From Lunatimonas sp. (lineage in GTDB: Bacteria > Bacteroidota > Bacteroidia > Cytophagales > Cyclobacteriaceae), in NCBI RefSeq assembly GCF_020832325.1, contig NZ_JAFIEU010000038.1, positions 1-64,000 of the forward strand: a DNA stretch of 64,000 bases, in the 5' to 3' direction. The notes beneath the pieces are model-generated. The model saw only the letters and a list, made by a program, of their open reading frames with translations, was not told the origin of the DNA and made no database searches. This document shows, piece by piece, positions 19,165 through 26,650 of the stretch. Positions within the stretch are counted from its first letter, which is position 1, and each line of letters opens with the position of its first letter. The translations under genes were made by a program, and so were the position numbers.

Positions 19165-19758
19165 ATGGCTTACGATAAATTTAATGTGCTTACCAGCCGG
19201 GTAGTGCCCTTGCCTACCGAAAATGTAGACACGGACCAAATCATCCCAGCGAGGTTTCTGAAGGCTACCGAACGGACAGGATTCGGCGACAATCTGTTCA
19301 GGGACTGGCGCTACGACAGCGATGGAAATCCCAAGAAGGATTTCGTGCTCAACGACCCCACTTACGAAGGTAAAATCCTAGTAGCAGGCAAAAATTTTGG
19401 ATCAGGATCCAGTAGGGAACATGCCGTATGGGCAATCTACGATTACGGTTTCCGCTGTGTAGTTTCTTCATTCTTTGCAGACATCTTCAAAAATAACTGT
19501 TTAAATATCGGGGTTCTTCCCGTGACCGTTTCTCCGGAATTTGTAGATGAAGTGTTCGCAGAAGTTGAAAAGGATCCCCAAACTCAAGTGCGTGTAGACA
19601 TCGACGCACAGACCATCACGATCTTAAGTACAGGCAGTTCGGAATCCTTTGATATCAATGATTACAAAAAGGAGAACATGAAAAACGGCTTTGACGACAT
19701 CGACTACCTGTTGAATTTGAAGCAGGAAATTGCGGAGTTTGCCGCTAGCAGGCCGTAG
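19165..19758 (+). CDS. leuD: 3-isopropylmalate dehydratase, small subunit
   Basis: The 197-aa swivel-domain partner of LeuC. NVDTDQIIPARFLK near the N terminus and FGSGSSREHAVWA (about residues 75-87) are the expected substrate-binding motifs. A terminator-like hairpin lies just downstream at 19778-19808. Confidence 0.97.
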   Translation: MAYDKFNVLTSRVVPLPTENVDTDQIIPARFLKATERTGFGDNLFRDWRYDSDGNPKKDFVLNDPTYEGKILVAGKNFGSGSSREHAVWAIYDYGFRCVVSSFFADIFKNNCLNIGVLPVTVSPEFVDEVFAEVEKDPQTQVRVDIDAQTITILSTGSSESFDINDYKKENMKNGFDDIDYLLNLKQEIAEFAASRP

Positions 19759-19777
19759 CGTATTAACGGTCTACAGT

Positions 19778-19808
19778 TGGTCTGATAGCCCAGACCATTT
19801 TGTTTTTT
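19778..19808 (+). terminator. Intra-operon terminator-like hairpin between leuD and the citramalate synthase-like gene
   Basis: TGGTCTG (19778-19784) and CAGACCA (19791-19797) form a 7-bp stem with a 6-nt loop, followed by TTTTGTTTTTT. An alternative stem, ACAGTTG (19773-19779) with CAACTGT (19818-19824), overlaps its left arm and ends just before the next start codon. It may lower expression of the last two genes or regulate them separately. Confidence 0.55.
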
Positions 19809-19826
19809 ACTTACAAACAACTGTCG

Positions 19827-21410
19827 ATGAGTGGTCAAAAGAAAATAGAAATCATGGATACTACCCTGAGGGATGGAGAACAGACCTCAGGGGTTTCTTT
19901 CCTGCCTTCGGAGAAGCTTCAGATAGCGAAATTGCTATTGGAAGAGCTGAAAGTTGATAGAATCGAAGTAGCATCTGCCAGGGTTTCAGAAGGAGAACTG
20001 GAGGGAGTAAAAAAAATCACTCGTTGGGCCAAGGAGAAGAAATTTTTGGGTAGGGTGGAAGTGTTGGGGTTTGTGGATACGCCCAAGTCGGTTGACTGGA
20101 TCGTGGAGGCGGGTGCCAAAGTACTGAACCTACTGACCAAAGGATCTCTGAATCATCTAACCCATCAATTGAAGAAGACTCCTGAACAGCACTTTCAGGA
20201 GATCGAGAAGTGTATATCCTACGCCACGGGTCATGGACTTGAAGTCAACGTCTACTTGGAGGATTGGAGTAACGGTATGCGGAATTCCGAGACCTACACC
20301 TTGGAACTGATTCATTTTCTATCCACGCTTAGGGTTCGCCGAATCATGCTACCCGATACGCTGGGATTGTTGCAACCCGAAGAAGTGAAAGCGTTTCTCG
20401 ACCTGATTACAGGCAAGTTCCCGAAGGTACATTTTGATTTCCATGCCCATAATGACTACGACCTGTCCGTGGCCAACGTGCTACAGGCGGTAAATAGCGG
20501 TGCAATGGGTATCCATACGACGGTCAATGGCTTGGGTGAACGTACGGGCAATGCACCCCTGGAGTCGGTCGTCGCCGTAATCAAAGACTTTACCGAGTTT
20601 ACGCTTTCTATAAAGGAAAATAAAATCTATCGGATCAGCAAGTTGGTAGAGCAGTTTTCCGGTCTGCATATACCGGCCAATAAGCCGGTGGTAGGGGAAA
20701 ACGTGTTTACGCAGACTGCAGGTATCCATGCAGATGGTGACAACAAGAAGAATCTCTATTTCAGCGACCTGCTTCCGGAGCGATTTGGAAGGACCCGGAA
20801 GTACGCACTCGGTAAGACATCCGGAAAAGCCAACATTCTTAAAAATCTGCAGGAACTCGGTATTTCCCTGGAACCGGACGAGTTGACAAGAGTGACTCAA
20901 CGCATCATTGAGCTGGGAGATAAAAAGGAGCGTGTGACCACCGAAGACTTGCCCTATATCATCGCAGATGTGCTGCAGAATAACAGTATCAAGAATGATA
21001 TCAGCATCGATGGGTACCACATGGTGCATTCCAAAGGGCTCAAGCCTTCCGTTCAGCTTCGGATGAAGGTATACGACGAATTTTACGAGCAGAATGCCTC
21101 CGGTGACGGACAGTACGATTCGTTTATGAAGGCGTTGAAAAAGATCTATAAAGAGCTGAAAAAGGAACTTCCGAAACTGACAGACTTTCATATCTCCATT
21201 CCTCCCGGAGGCAAGACAGACGCCTTTGTGGAGTGTGTAATTACCTGGGATTACGGAAAGATCTTCAAAACCAAAGGCTTGGACAGTGATCAAACCATTG
21301 CAGCCATGAAGGCCACCGAGAAGATGCTCAACATTATCGAACAATTAAACAAATCCAAATCAGTAAAAAAGAATACCTATGGAAATGAATATAGCCCTAT
21401 TACCTGGTGA
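19827..21410 (+). CDS. Citramalate synthase / isopropylmalate synthase-like protein
   Basis: A second LeuA-family enzyme, 527 aa from the ATG at 19827. It has the catalytic start [13 protein letters not shown], the metal-binding HAHNDYDLSVAN motif, the GLGERTGNAPLESV segment and a C-terminal LeuA-type regulatory domain. It is clearly divergent from the leuA product in the same operon. With no threonine deaminase gene here and LeuCD and LeuB alongside, the likely role is (R)-citramalate synthase making 2-oxobutyrate for Ile from pyruvate and acetyl-CoA. A second isopropylmalate synthase is the alternative. The leuB start overlaps its end by 32 bp. Confidence 0.75.
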   Translation: MSGQKKIEIMDTTLRDGEQTSGVSFLPSEKLQIAKLLLEELKVDRIEVASARVSEGELEGVKKITRWAKEKKFLGRVEVLGFVDTPKSVDWIVEAGAKVLNLLTKGSLNHLTHQLKKTPEQHFQEIEKCISYATGHGLEVNVYLEDWSNGMRNSETYTLELIHFLSTLRVRRIMLPDTLGLLQPEEVKAFLDLITGKFPKVHFDFHAHNDYDLSVANVLQAVNSGAMGIHTTVNGLGERTGNAPLESVVAVIKDFTEFTLSIKENKIYRISKLVEQFSGLHIPANKPVVGENVFTQTAGIHADGDNKKNLYFSDLLPERFGRTRKYALGKTSGKANILKNLQELGISLEPDELTRVTQRIIELGDKKERVTTEDLPYIIADVLQNNSIKNDISIDGYHMVHSKGLKPSVQLRMKVYDEFYEQNASGDGQYDSFMKALKKIYKELKKELPKLTDFHISIPPGGKTDAFVECVITWDYGKIFKTKGLDSDQTIAAMKATEKMLNIIEQLNKSKSVKKNTYGNEYSPITW

Positions 21411-22446
21411 TGGTATAGGCCCTGAGGTGGTGGACCAAGCCGTGAAGGTGGTCAACGCCGTAGCGAAGAAATTCGGACATAAAATTACTTTTGAAAAGGC
21501 ACTTACCGGTGCTGCAGCCATCGATGCGGTGGGTCTGCCCTACCCGGACGAAACACATGAGGTGTGTTTACGCTCGGATGCGGTGCTTTTTGGGGCCATC
21601 GGTGACCCCAAGTACGACAATGACCCATCGGCTAAAGTTCGCCCGGAACAGGGTTTGCTCCTGATGCGTAAGAAGTTAGGTCTTTTTGCCAATGTACGTC
21701 CTACTTTTACATTTCCATCCCTGATCGACAAATCTCCTTTGAAAAGGGACCGGATAGAGGGTACGGATCTGGTTTTTCTTCGCGAGTTGACAGGCGGTAT
21801 TTACTTTGGTGAACCTCGTGGACGTAGTGAGCAAGGTGATCGGGCATTTGATACCTGTGTATATAATGTATTCGAAATCGAGCGTTTGGCGCGAATGGGC
21901 TTCGAATTTGCCCGTAAACGTCGTAAACTGCTTACCTGCGTAGACAAAGCAAACGTATTGGCTACCTCCCGATTGTGGAGAGAAACTGTGCAGCGACTTG
22001 CACCGGAATACCCCGACGTGAAAGTGGAGTATGAATTCGTGGATGCGGTAGCCATGCGGCTGATACAGTGGCCTAAGTCTTACGATGTACTGATTACCGA
22101 AAACCTATTTGGTGATATTCTTACCGACGAAGCTTCCGTGATCAGTGGCTCTATGGGGCTGATGCCATCGGCTTCGCTGGGTTCGGACATCAAGCTGTTT
22201 GAACCGATTCATGGGTCCTATCCGCAGGCAGCTGGCAAGGATATCGCCAACCCATTGGCTACCGTCCTGTCTGCCTCCATGATGTTTGAATACGCGTTTG
22301 ACCTTCAGGAGGAAGCGAAGTTGATCTCTGACGTGGTAAATCGATCCATTGAAGAAGGGATCGTGACAGAAGACTTGGCGGGGGATGGCAAAGCCTATAA
22401 GACTTCCGAGGTGGGCGACTGGCTCGCCGAACAGATCGCAAAATAA
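21379..22446 (+). CDS. leuB: 3-isopropylmalate dehydrogenase
   Basis: NAD-dependent oxidative decarboxylase of 355 aa. Family motifs: LLPGDGIGPEV, the substrate-binding LRELTGGIYFG, and GSMGLMPSASLG with EPIHGSYPQAAGKDIANP near the C terminus. The start overlaps the preceding gene by 32 bp (or 26 bp from the second ATG at 21385), so translation is coupled. It closes the ilv-leu operon; a strong terminator follows 8 bp after the stop. It may also serve the citramalate route. Confidence 0.97.
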   Translation: MEMNIALLPGDGIGPEVVDQAVKVVNAVAKKFGHKITFEKALTGAAAIDAVGLPYPDETHEVCLRSDAVLFGAIGDPKYDNDPSAKVRPEQGLLLMRKKLGLFANVRPTFTFPSLIDKSPLKRDRIEGTDLVFLRELTGGIYFGEPRGRSEQGDRAFDTCVYNVFEIERLARMGFEFARKRRKLLTCVDKANVLATSRLWRETVQRLAPEYPDVKVEYEFVDAVAMRLIQWPKSYDVLITENLFGDILTDEASVISGSMGLMPSASLGSDIKLFEPIHGSYPQAAGKDIANPLATVLSASMMFEYAFDLQEEAKLISDVVNRSIEEGIVTEDLAGDGKAYKTSEVGDWLAEQIAK

Positions 22447-22454
22447 ATGACCCC

Positions 22455-22488
22455 AAAAAGCCGGTACAGTGATGTGCCGGCTTTTTTT
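22455..22488 (+). terminator. Rho-independent terminator of the ilv-leu operon
   Basis: AAAAAGCCGGTAC and GTGCCGGCTTTTT form a GC-rich stem with one G-U pair around a 6-nt loop, followed by a T run, just after leuB. Confidence 0.9.
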
Positions 22489-22555
22489 GTTAATAGGCAT
22501 TATCTTTTCTGGTTAAATACGTATTTTTAACACGTAACCTATTAAACCCATTATC

Positions 22556-23500
22556 ATGACCTACACATCCTTCCTAAAGGCCTCGGTTTACGTTTTGGCC
22601 TTGTTTGTTTTTTCTGCCAGCACACTGCATGCCCAAGACGGCACCATTTATCCACTTGATAATCCGGAGGAACCCAACGCCATTCCGTTAGGTACAGGCG
22701 GGGTAGAAAACCAACCTGCCAAAGAAACCTGGTTTCGCCAATGGGGAGATCCCATGGCGCGCAACATCAGCCGGGCTACACTGACACCCTTTTTGCCTGA
22801 CCCGGAAAAGTCAACTGGAGCTACTGTGATCGTTGCACCTGGAGGTGGTTATCGATGGTTGTCTATGGGCAACGAAGGTTGGGAAGTAGCAGAGGCTCTC
22901 CGAGAACAGGGAATTGCGGCATTTGTACTGAAATACCGGTTGTTTCCCACTCCGGAGTCATTGGATGAGTTTTCCGATTGGATGAACAGACCACGCACCC
23001 CCGCACCGCCAGCCGAAGGAGCATCATCCAGTAATTCAGCACCACGACCCCCACAGATGGACCTTTCCAATCAGCTTGCCGATGCAGAGGCGGCCTACAA
23101 AATGATCGTGGATCGCGCCCAGGAATGGGGTGTGGATACCAACCGTATTGGTATGATCGGGTTTTCCGCGGGAGCGGGCCTAACCATGCATGCTACGCTG
23201 CACTCCAAGATCATGAAGTTAGCGTTTATTGGTCCCATCTATGGAGGTATGGGGCCTGTAGAAGTGCCGGAGAATGCACCACCCATGTTTAATGTCATCG
23301 CTACCGACGATTTTTTGTTTAGGGGACAGTTCGGCGTGATCGAATCGTGGTACAAGGCAGGCATACCCGTGGAATTTCATCTCTATCAGAACGGAGGGCA
23401 TGGGTTTGGCTTGGGCAATCCTGGCCGCACCAGTAATCGTTGGTTTGATGCCTTCATGCATTGGGTCGATGTAAATGGATTCCTTTCTCCGAAGAACTAA
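22556..23500 (+). CDS. Secreted alpha/beta-hydrolase (acetyl-esterase-like)
   Basis: A 314-aa protein with a Sec signal peptide ending near LHAQ (about residue 24). The alpha/beta-hydrolase core shows the oxyanion segment APGGGYRWL, nucleophile elbow GFSAG, a later Asp (ATDDF) and catalytic His in GGHGFG. Such proteins are carbohydrate or aryl esterases; the substrate is unknown. A low-complexity Pro/Ala/Ser insert (about residues 143-165) breaks the fold between strands. A paralogue lies at 34342-35190. Monocistronic between two terminators. Confidence 0.8.
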   Translation: MTYTSFLKASVYVLALFVFSASTLHAQDGTIYPLDNPEEPNAIPLGTGGVENQPAKETWFRQWGDPMARNISRATLTPFLPDPEKSTGATVIVAPGGGYRWLSMGNEGWEVAEALREQGIAAFVLKYRLFPTPESLDEFSDWMNRPRTPAPPAEGASSSNSAPRPPQMDLSNQLADAEAAYKMIVDRAQEWGVDTNRIGMIGFSAGAGLTMHATLHSKIMKLAFIGPIYGGMGPVEVPENAPPMFNVIATDDFLFRGQFGVIESWYKAGIPVEFHLYQNGGHGFGLGNPGRTSNRWFDAFMHWVDVNGFLSPKN

Positions 23501-23520
23501 CCTAACCGACATAGTTAGGA

Positions 23521-23544
23521 GAAAAGAGGGCTTCGGCTTTTTTT
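23521..23544 (+). terminator. Probable terminator of the esterase gene
   Basis: A short stem closed by a C(TTCG)G tetraloop and followed by a T7 run lies 20 bp after the esterase stop. The lower stem relies on G-U pairs. Confidence 0.5.
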
Positions 23545-23633
23545 GCCTATGACGGGAAGGTTTTATGGCTGGAGGATTAGGACTTGGGTGTATCCGGACC
23601 TTTAAGTCCAAATCTATTATGAATTTTTTTTCT

Positions 23634-23641
23634 TATCTTTG
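23634..23641 (+). promoter_or_regulatory. -7 promoter element of the TPP-riboswitch operon
   Basis: TATCTTTG matches TAnnTTTG and would start transcription near 23648, right at the 5' edge of the riboswitch. No clear -33 element is seen. Confidence 0.45.
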
Positions 23642-23649
23642 TATCTACA

Positions 23650-23725
23650 CATGCACGGGGTGCCCAGTGGGCTGAGATTACACCCGAGAACCTGATTTGG
23701 ATAATGCCAACGTAGGGATGCAAGA
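23650..23725 (+). promoter_or_regulatory. TPP riboswitch (THI element)
   Basis: The conserved THI-box parts are all present in order: a GGGGTGCCC-type 5' arm, CTGAGATTACACCC, GAACCTGAT and TGGATAATGCCAACGTAGGGATG. It binds thiamine pyrophosphate. The 3' strand AGGGATG (23714-23720) can instead pair with CATCCCT (23746-23752) inside the terminator that follows, giving a clear on/off switch. Downstream are four genes not normally seen as a thiamine operon. Confidence 0.95.
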
Positions 23726-23741
23726 TCGAGGAGCTATTTCT

Positions 23742-23781
23742 ACTCCATCCCTGCGGCTGTCCGGGATGGAGTTTGTGTTTT
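23742..23781 (+). terminator. Riboswitch-controlled terminator (expression platform)
   Basis: ACTCCATCCC (23742-23751) pairs perfectly over 10 bp with GGGATGGAGT (23763-23772), followed by TTGTGTTTT. Its left arm is complementary to the aptamer 3' strand, so binding of TPP would free the terminator and turn the operon off. Confidence 0.85.
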
Positions 23782-23796
23782 AAACCAATAAGACAT

Positions 23797-24519
23797 ATGG
23801 AAATAGCAAAGTATTCAACAGGCTTAATCTCTTCTAGCCAGCAAAATTGGCAGGGACGGCCAGAGTGGTTTTTTAACCGAGAACATACCGATACCTACGA
23901 GCTTTGGTACGAAGGTAGATACAAGCGCGCAGAGGTGTGGCAGAAGCGGGTAATGCAGCAGCTTGTTTCTGCCGATACCCGTGTGAAAACGCTGCTGGAG
24001 TTTGGCTGCGGCACGGGGCGCTTTACACGCTGGTGGCAGGATATCGGGATAGAGGCTACCGGCGGCGACATATCTCCATTGATGCTTTCCCAGGCCAAGT
24101 ATCTATTTGGCGGTGATCTGGTGATGGCCGATTCCCATCACATGCCCTTCAAAGACCACACCTTCGATTCATTGGCGTTCATCACCACGTTTGAATACTA
24201 CCGGGATCCAGTGCAGGTAATCCGCGAAGCCGCCAGGGTAGCCAAATATGGCATAGCTATGGGTATGATGAACCGCTATTCTCCCAAAGTAGCCCGCAGG
24301 AGGTTTCAGCAGTTTTTCGGAAAGAACCCCTTTTATGTCACGGCAACCTTCTACTCCCCCAAAATGCTCACCGAGATCATCGAGAAAGCCCTGGAAGGCC
24401 GCTCCTATACCATAAGCTGGTCCTGTACCGGGCTACCCAAATGGTTTCCGGTACAGCAGTGGAGTCTGCCCCTGGGGGACTTTTTTGGTTTCTATGTGCA
24501 GCTTAACGACGTGGAATAA
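23797..24519 (+). CDS. Class I SAM-dependent methyltransferase under TPP control
   Basis: A 240-aa methyltransferase. Motif I is LEFGCGTGRFTRWW (near residue 68), followed by an acidic GGDISPLML strand, MADSHHMPF and a FDSLAFITTFEYY motif IV. The substrate is unknown. The ATG at 23797 lies 15 nt after the riboswitch terminator, so it is the first gene under TPP control. Its stop overlaps the next start by one base (TAATG). A Trm112-like zinc ribbon is encoded at the end of the operon and could be its activating partner, as Trm112 is for other methyltransferases; that is inference. Confidence 0.8.
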   Translation: MEIAKYSTGLISSSQQNWQGRPEWFFNREHTDTYELWYEGRYKRAEVWQKRVMQQLVSADTRVKTLLEFGCGTGRFTRWWQDIGIEATGGDISPLMLSQAKYLFGGDLVMADSHHMPFKDHTFDSLAFITTFEYYRDPVQVIREAARVAKYGIAMGMMNRYSPKVARRRFQQFFGKNPFYVTATFYSPKMLTEIIEKALEGRSYTISWSCTGLPKWFPVQQWSLPLGDFFGFYVQLNDVE

Positions 24520-25574
24520 TGGACAATAAACTGGGCAAGCTTGGTCACCGAAGCATAGATGAACTGGTGATAAACCGGTGTGGGCGCTTACGAAGCGAGG
24601 TCCGTGTCGGCCCACAGTTTGGTGTGGATGTATCCCTGGTGGATCTGCCAGGTGGGCAGGCAATGGCACTTACCAGCGATCCGCTGTCGCTTATTCCCTC
24701 ATTGGGATTGCGGGAGTCGGCGTGGCTTTCGGTACATCTGATGGCCAATGATATGGCAACGACGGGGATGGCGCCCATGTATGGGCAATTTGTGTTGAAC
24801 CTGCCTGCTACGTTTTCCGAGGAAGATTTCCGCACCTACTGGGAATATATACACACTTTCTGTTCCGATATCGGAGTTGCCATTACGGGAGGCCATACCG
24901 GTTTTGTGGAGGGACAAAATTCTACCATCGCAGGTGGAGGCACTTTTATTTCCATAGGCCCAAGGGAAAGAATGCTCACTTCCCGCTCTGCCCAACCGGG
25001 AGACACTATACTGGTCACCAAGTCCTGTGGCATTTCGTCTGCGGCCATTTTGGCAATGAGCTTTCCTGACACGGTAAGGCAAAGAGCGGGCACGGAAATT
25101 CAGCGGTTGGCCAGTGAATCGTTTTACCATACCAGCTCCCTTTCCGATGCGCTTTTGGCTGTAGGTGAGGATGCCATGCAGTCGGGGGTTACCGCTTTGC
25201 ACGACGTGACCGAAGGAGGGGTGCTCGGAGCCATATATGAAATGGCAGTAGCCTCCGGAAACGGCATGGTGGTGAATGCCGACAGGCTGCCTGTGGAAAC
25301 GGTACAGGCGGAGGTATGTCGGATCTTTGACCTGGATCCCCGGCATTGTATAGGTGCGGGATCGATGATTATCACCTGCCGTAAGGAAAAGGTTAATTCC
25401 GTCATCGCCCGACTAGCAGGTGGAGGAATTACCTGCGCTGAGGTAGGAGAGATTAGGCCTAGGGAAGATGGGCTGATGATCGCCGAGGAAGGAAAGTCCC
25501 ACCCAATGGCATATTCAGATACAGACCCCTACTGGGCAGCGTTCTTCACTGCTTTCCGCAAAGGGTGGAAGTAA
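24519..25574 (+). CDS. PurM/AIR-synthase-superfamily protein (HypE/ThiL-like)
   Basis: A 351-aa two-domain protein of the superfamily that includes AIR synthase, HypE, SelD and thiamine-monophosphate kinase ThiL. Visible features: GVDVSLVD near the N terminus, the MANDMATTGMAP motif (an Asn-Asp ATP/metal site), an ITGGHTGFVEGQ segment, GDTILVTK at the start of the second domain and HDVTEGGVLGA. It is not a canonical ThiL by motif. Control by a TPP riboswitch and a ThiE-like neighbour suggest a thiamine-related phosphotransfer step. Translation is coupled to the methyltransferase. Confidence 0.75.
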   Translation: MDNKLGKLGHRSIDELVINRCGRLRSEVRVGPQFGVDVSLVDLPGGQAMALTSDPLSLIPSLGLRESAWLSVHLMANDMATTGMAPMYGQFVLNLPATFSEEDFRTYWEYIHTFCSDIGVAITGGHTGFVEGQNSTIAGGGTFISIGPRERMLTSRSAQPGDTILVTKSCGISSAAILAMSFPDTVRQRAGTEIQRLASESFYHTSSLSDALLAVGEDAMQSGVTALHDVTEGGVLGAIYEMAVASGNGMVVNADRLPVETVQAEVCRIFDLDPRHCIGAGSMIITCRKEKVNSVIARLAGGGITCAEVGEIRPREDGLMIAEEGKSHPMAYSDTDPYWAAFFTAFRKGWK

Positions 25575-25614
25575 GAATGGACTACTAAGGTGTGCTTTTT
25601 TAGAGACAAAAGAT

Positions 25615-26241
25615 ATGCACATGAAGAAGAAGATCGGAAAGGGCGTTTATTTGGTCATAGATCCCTCCATGCAGCAGGAAGTGCTCCTTACGAAGCTGTG
25701 GGAAATAAGCAAATATCCCCTTGCGGCAGTTCAGGTATGGGATAATTTTCCGCTTGGTGAAGACCCCAAGGACTTGATTACTCAGATTGCGAAGATTTTT
25801 CATCCTACGCATGTCCCATTGCTTATCAATAATCGCTGGGAGTTATTGGATTCCTCCCCTTTGGACGGGGTGCATTTCGATACCGTTCCGTCAGGCTTTG
25901 GTGCCCTTAAAGAGGGATGGGGAAAGGACGTGATTATCGGGATTACCTGTACCAATGACCTTTCGAGGGTGGAGTGGGCAAACGCAAACGGACTGGATTA
26001 CCTGTCTTTTTGTTCTATGTTTCCCTCCTCATCCGCAGGGGTGTGCGAACTGGTGTCGCCGGCTACGGTAAAGGCAGCACAGAAAATGACCTCTCTGCCG
26101 ATTTATCTCGCTGGGGGAATCAAGCCCGATAAGATCAGCGAACTAATCGGACTGGACTATGCGGGCGTGGCAGTCATATCCGGCATCATGAGCAGCGAGC
26201 GGCCCGGCGATGCCTTGAATGCCTTTTACAACAAATTATAA
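25615..26241 (+). CDS. ThiE/TenI-family thiamine-phosphate synthase-like protein
   Basis: A 208-aa TIM-barrel protein of the ThiE/TenI family. Family segments: PLLINNRWELL (nucleotide region), DGVHFDT, GITCTND (usually IGxSxHxxxE), DYLSFCSMFPSS (usually DYxxxGPxFPTxTK), IYLAGGIKPDKI and AGVAVISGIM. ThiE joins HMP-PP and HET-P to thiamine phosphate; TenI lacks that activity. Several phosphate-binding residues differ from canonical ThiE, so a TenI-like or altered role is possible. The gene lies 40 bp after the PurM-like gene. Confidence 0.7.
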   Translation: MHMKKKIGKGVYLVIDPSMQQEVLLTKLWEISKYPLAAVQVWDNFPLGEDPKDLITQIAKIFHPTHVPLLINNRWELLDSSPLDGVHFDTVPSGFGALKEGWGKDVIIGITCTNDLSRVEWANANGLDYLSFCSMFPSSSAGVCELVSPATVKAAQKMTSLPIYLAGGIKPDKISELIGLDYAGVAVISGIMSSERPGDALNAFYNKL

Positions 26242-26245
26242 GCAG

Positions 26246-26509
26246 ATGAAACCTGAAACCATAGCAAAACTGTGCTGTCCATTTGATAAGGCAGACCTTA
26301 AATTAACTACCATATCCCAAGATCTTGAGGGTGATATTCTAGAAGGATATTTTCACTGCACTAGCTGCGATCGCGTATACCCTATCGTGTCGGGGATTCC
26401 TATCATGAGCCCGGATGAATATCGGGAGTTCAAGCTGGAGCAACCGTTATTGGAGCGATGGACGAAGGGGGAGGTGTCTGAGACTTTCCGTTTGACTATG
26501 CCTGATTAA
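26246..26509 (+). CDS. Trm112-like zinc-ribbon protein
   Basis: An 87-aa protein starting at the ATG at 26246, 4 bp after the ThiE-like gene. It resembles Trm112/UPF0434 proteins: KLCCPFDKADL at the start, then FHCTSCDRVYPIVSGIPIM. The second CxxC knuckle is intact (CTSC); the first reads CPFD, with Asp in place of the second Cys. Trm112 proteins bind and stabilise methyltransferases, and this operon starts with one. Confidence 0.7.
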   Translation: MKPETIAKLCCPFDKADLKLTTISQDLEGDILEGYFHCTSCDRVYPIVSGIPIMSPDEYREFKLEQPLLERWTKGEVSETFRLTMPD

Positions 26510-26585
26510 TTACCTAATAAGCAGCATTGTTGGCGGCTTTTTCGAAATTGTTTTAAGATGGATGGATAATTTTTACTTTATTGAA

Positions 26586-26619
26586 TTTGCAACTATGATG
26601 CAAATGCAATAGTATTGCA
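26586..26619 (+). promoter_or_regulatory. Promoter with tandem Zur/Fur-type operators before the AztD-like gene
   Basis: Two 15-bp Fur-family-like boxes stand 2 bp apart: TGCAACTATGATGCA (26588-26602, imperfect) and TGCAATAGTATTGCA (26605-26619, a perfect 7-1-7 palindrome). They cover a promoter TTTG (26586-26589), N20, TAGTATTG (26610-26617). The 7-1-7 form with TGnnATA-n-TATnnCA ends is like known Zur boxes, which fits the zinc-chaperone-like gene that follows. Confidence 0.65.
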
Positions 26620-26650
26620 AAAATATTTCTATCAATCAACCTACCCTTTT

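Noticed and set aside
23773-23796. TTG start of the methyltransferase inside the riboswitch terminator
   Set aside because: The ATG at 23797 lies just after the terminator and gives a normal N terminus.
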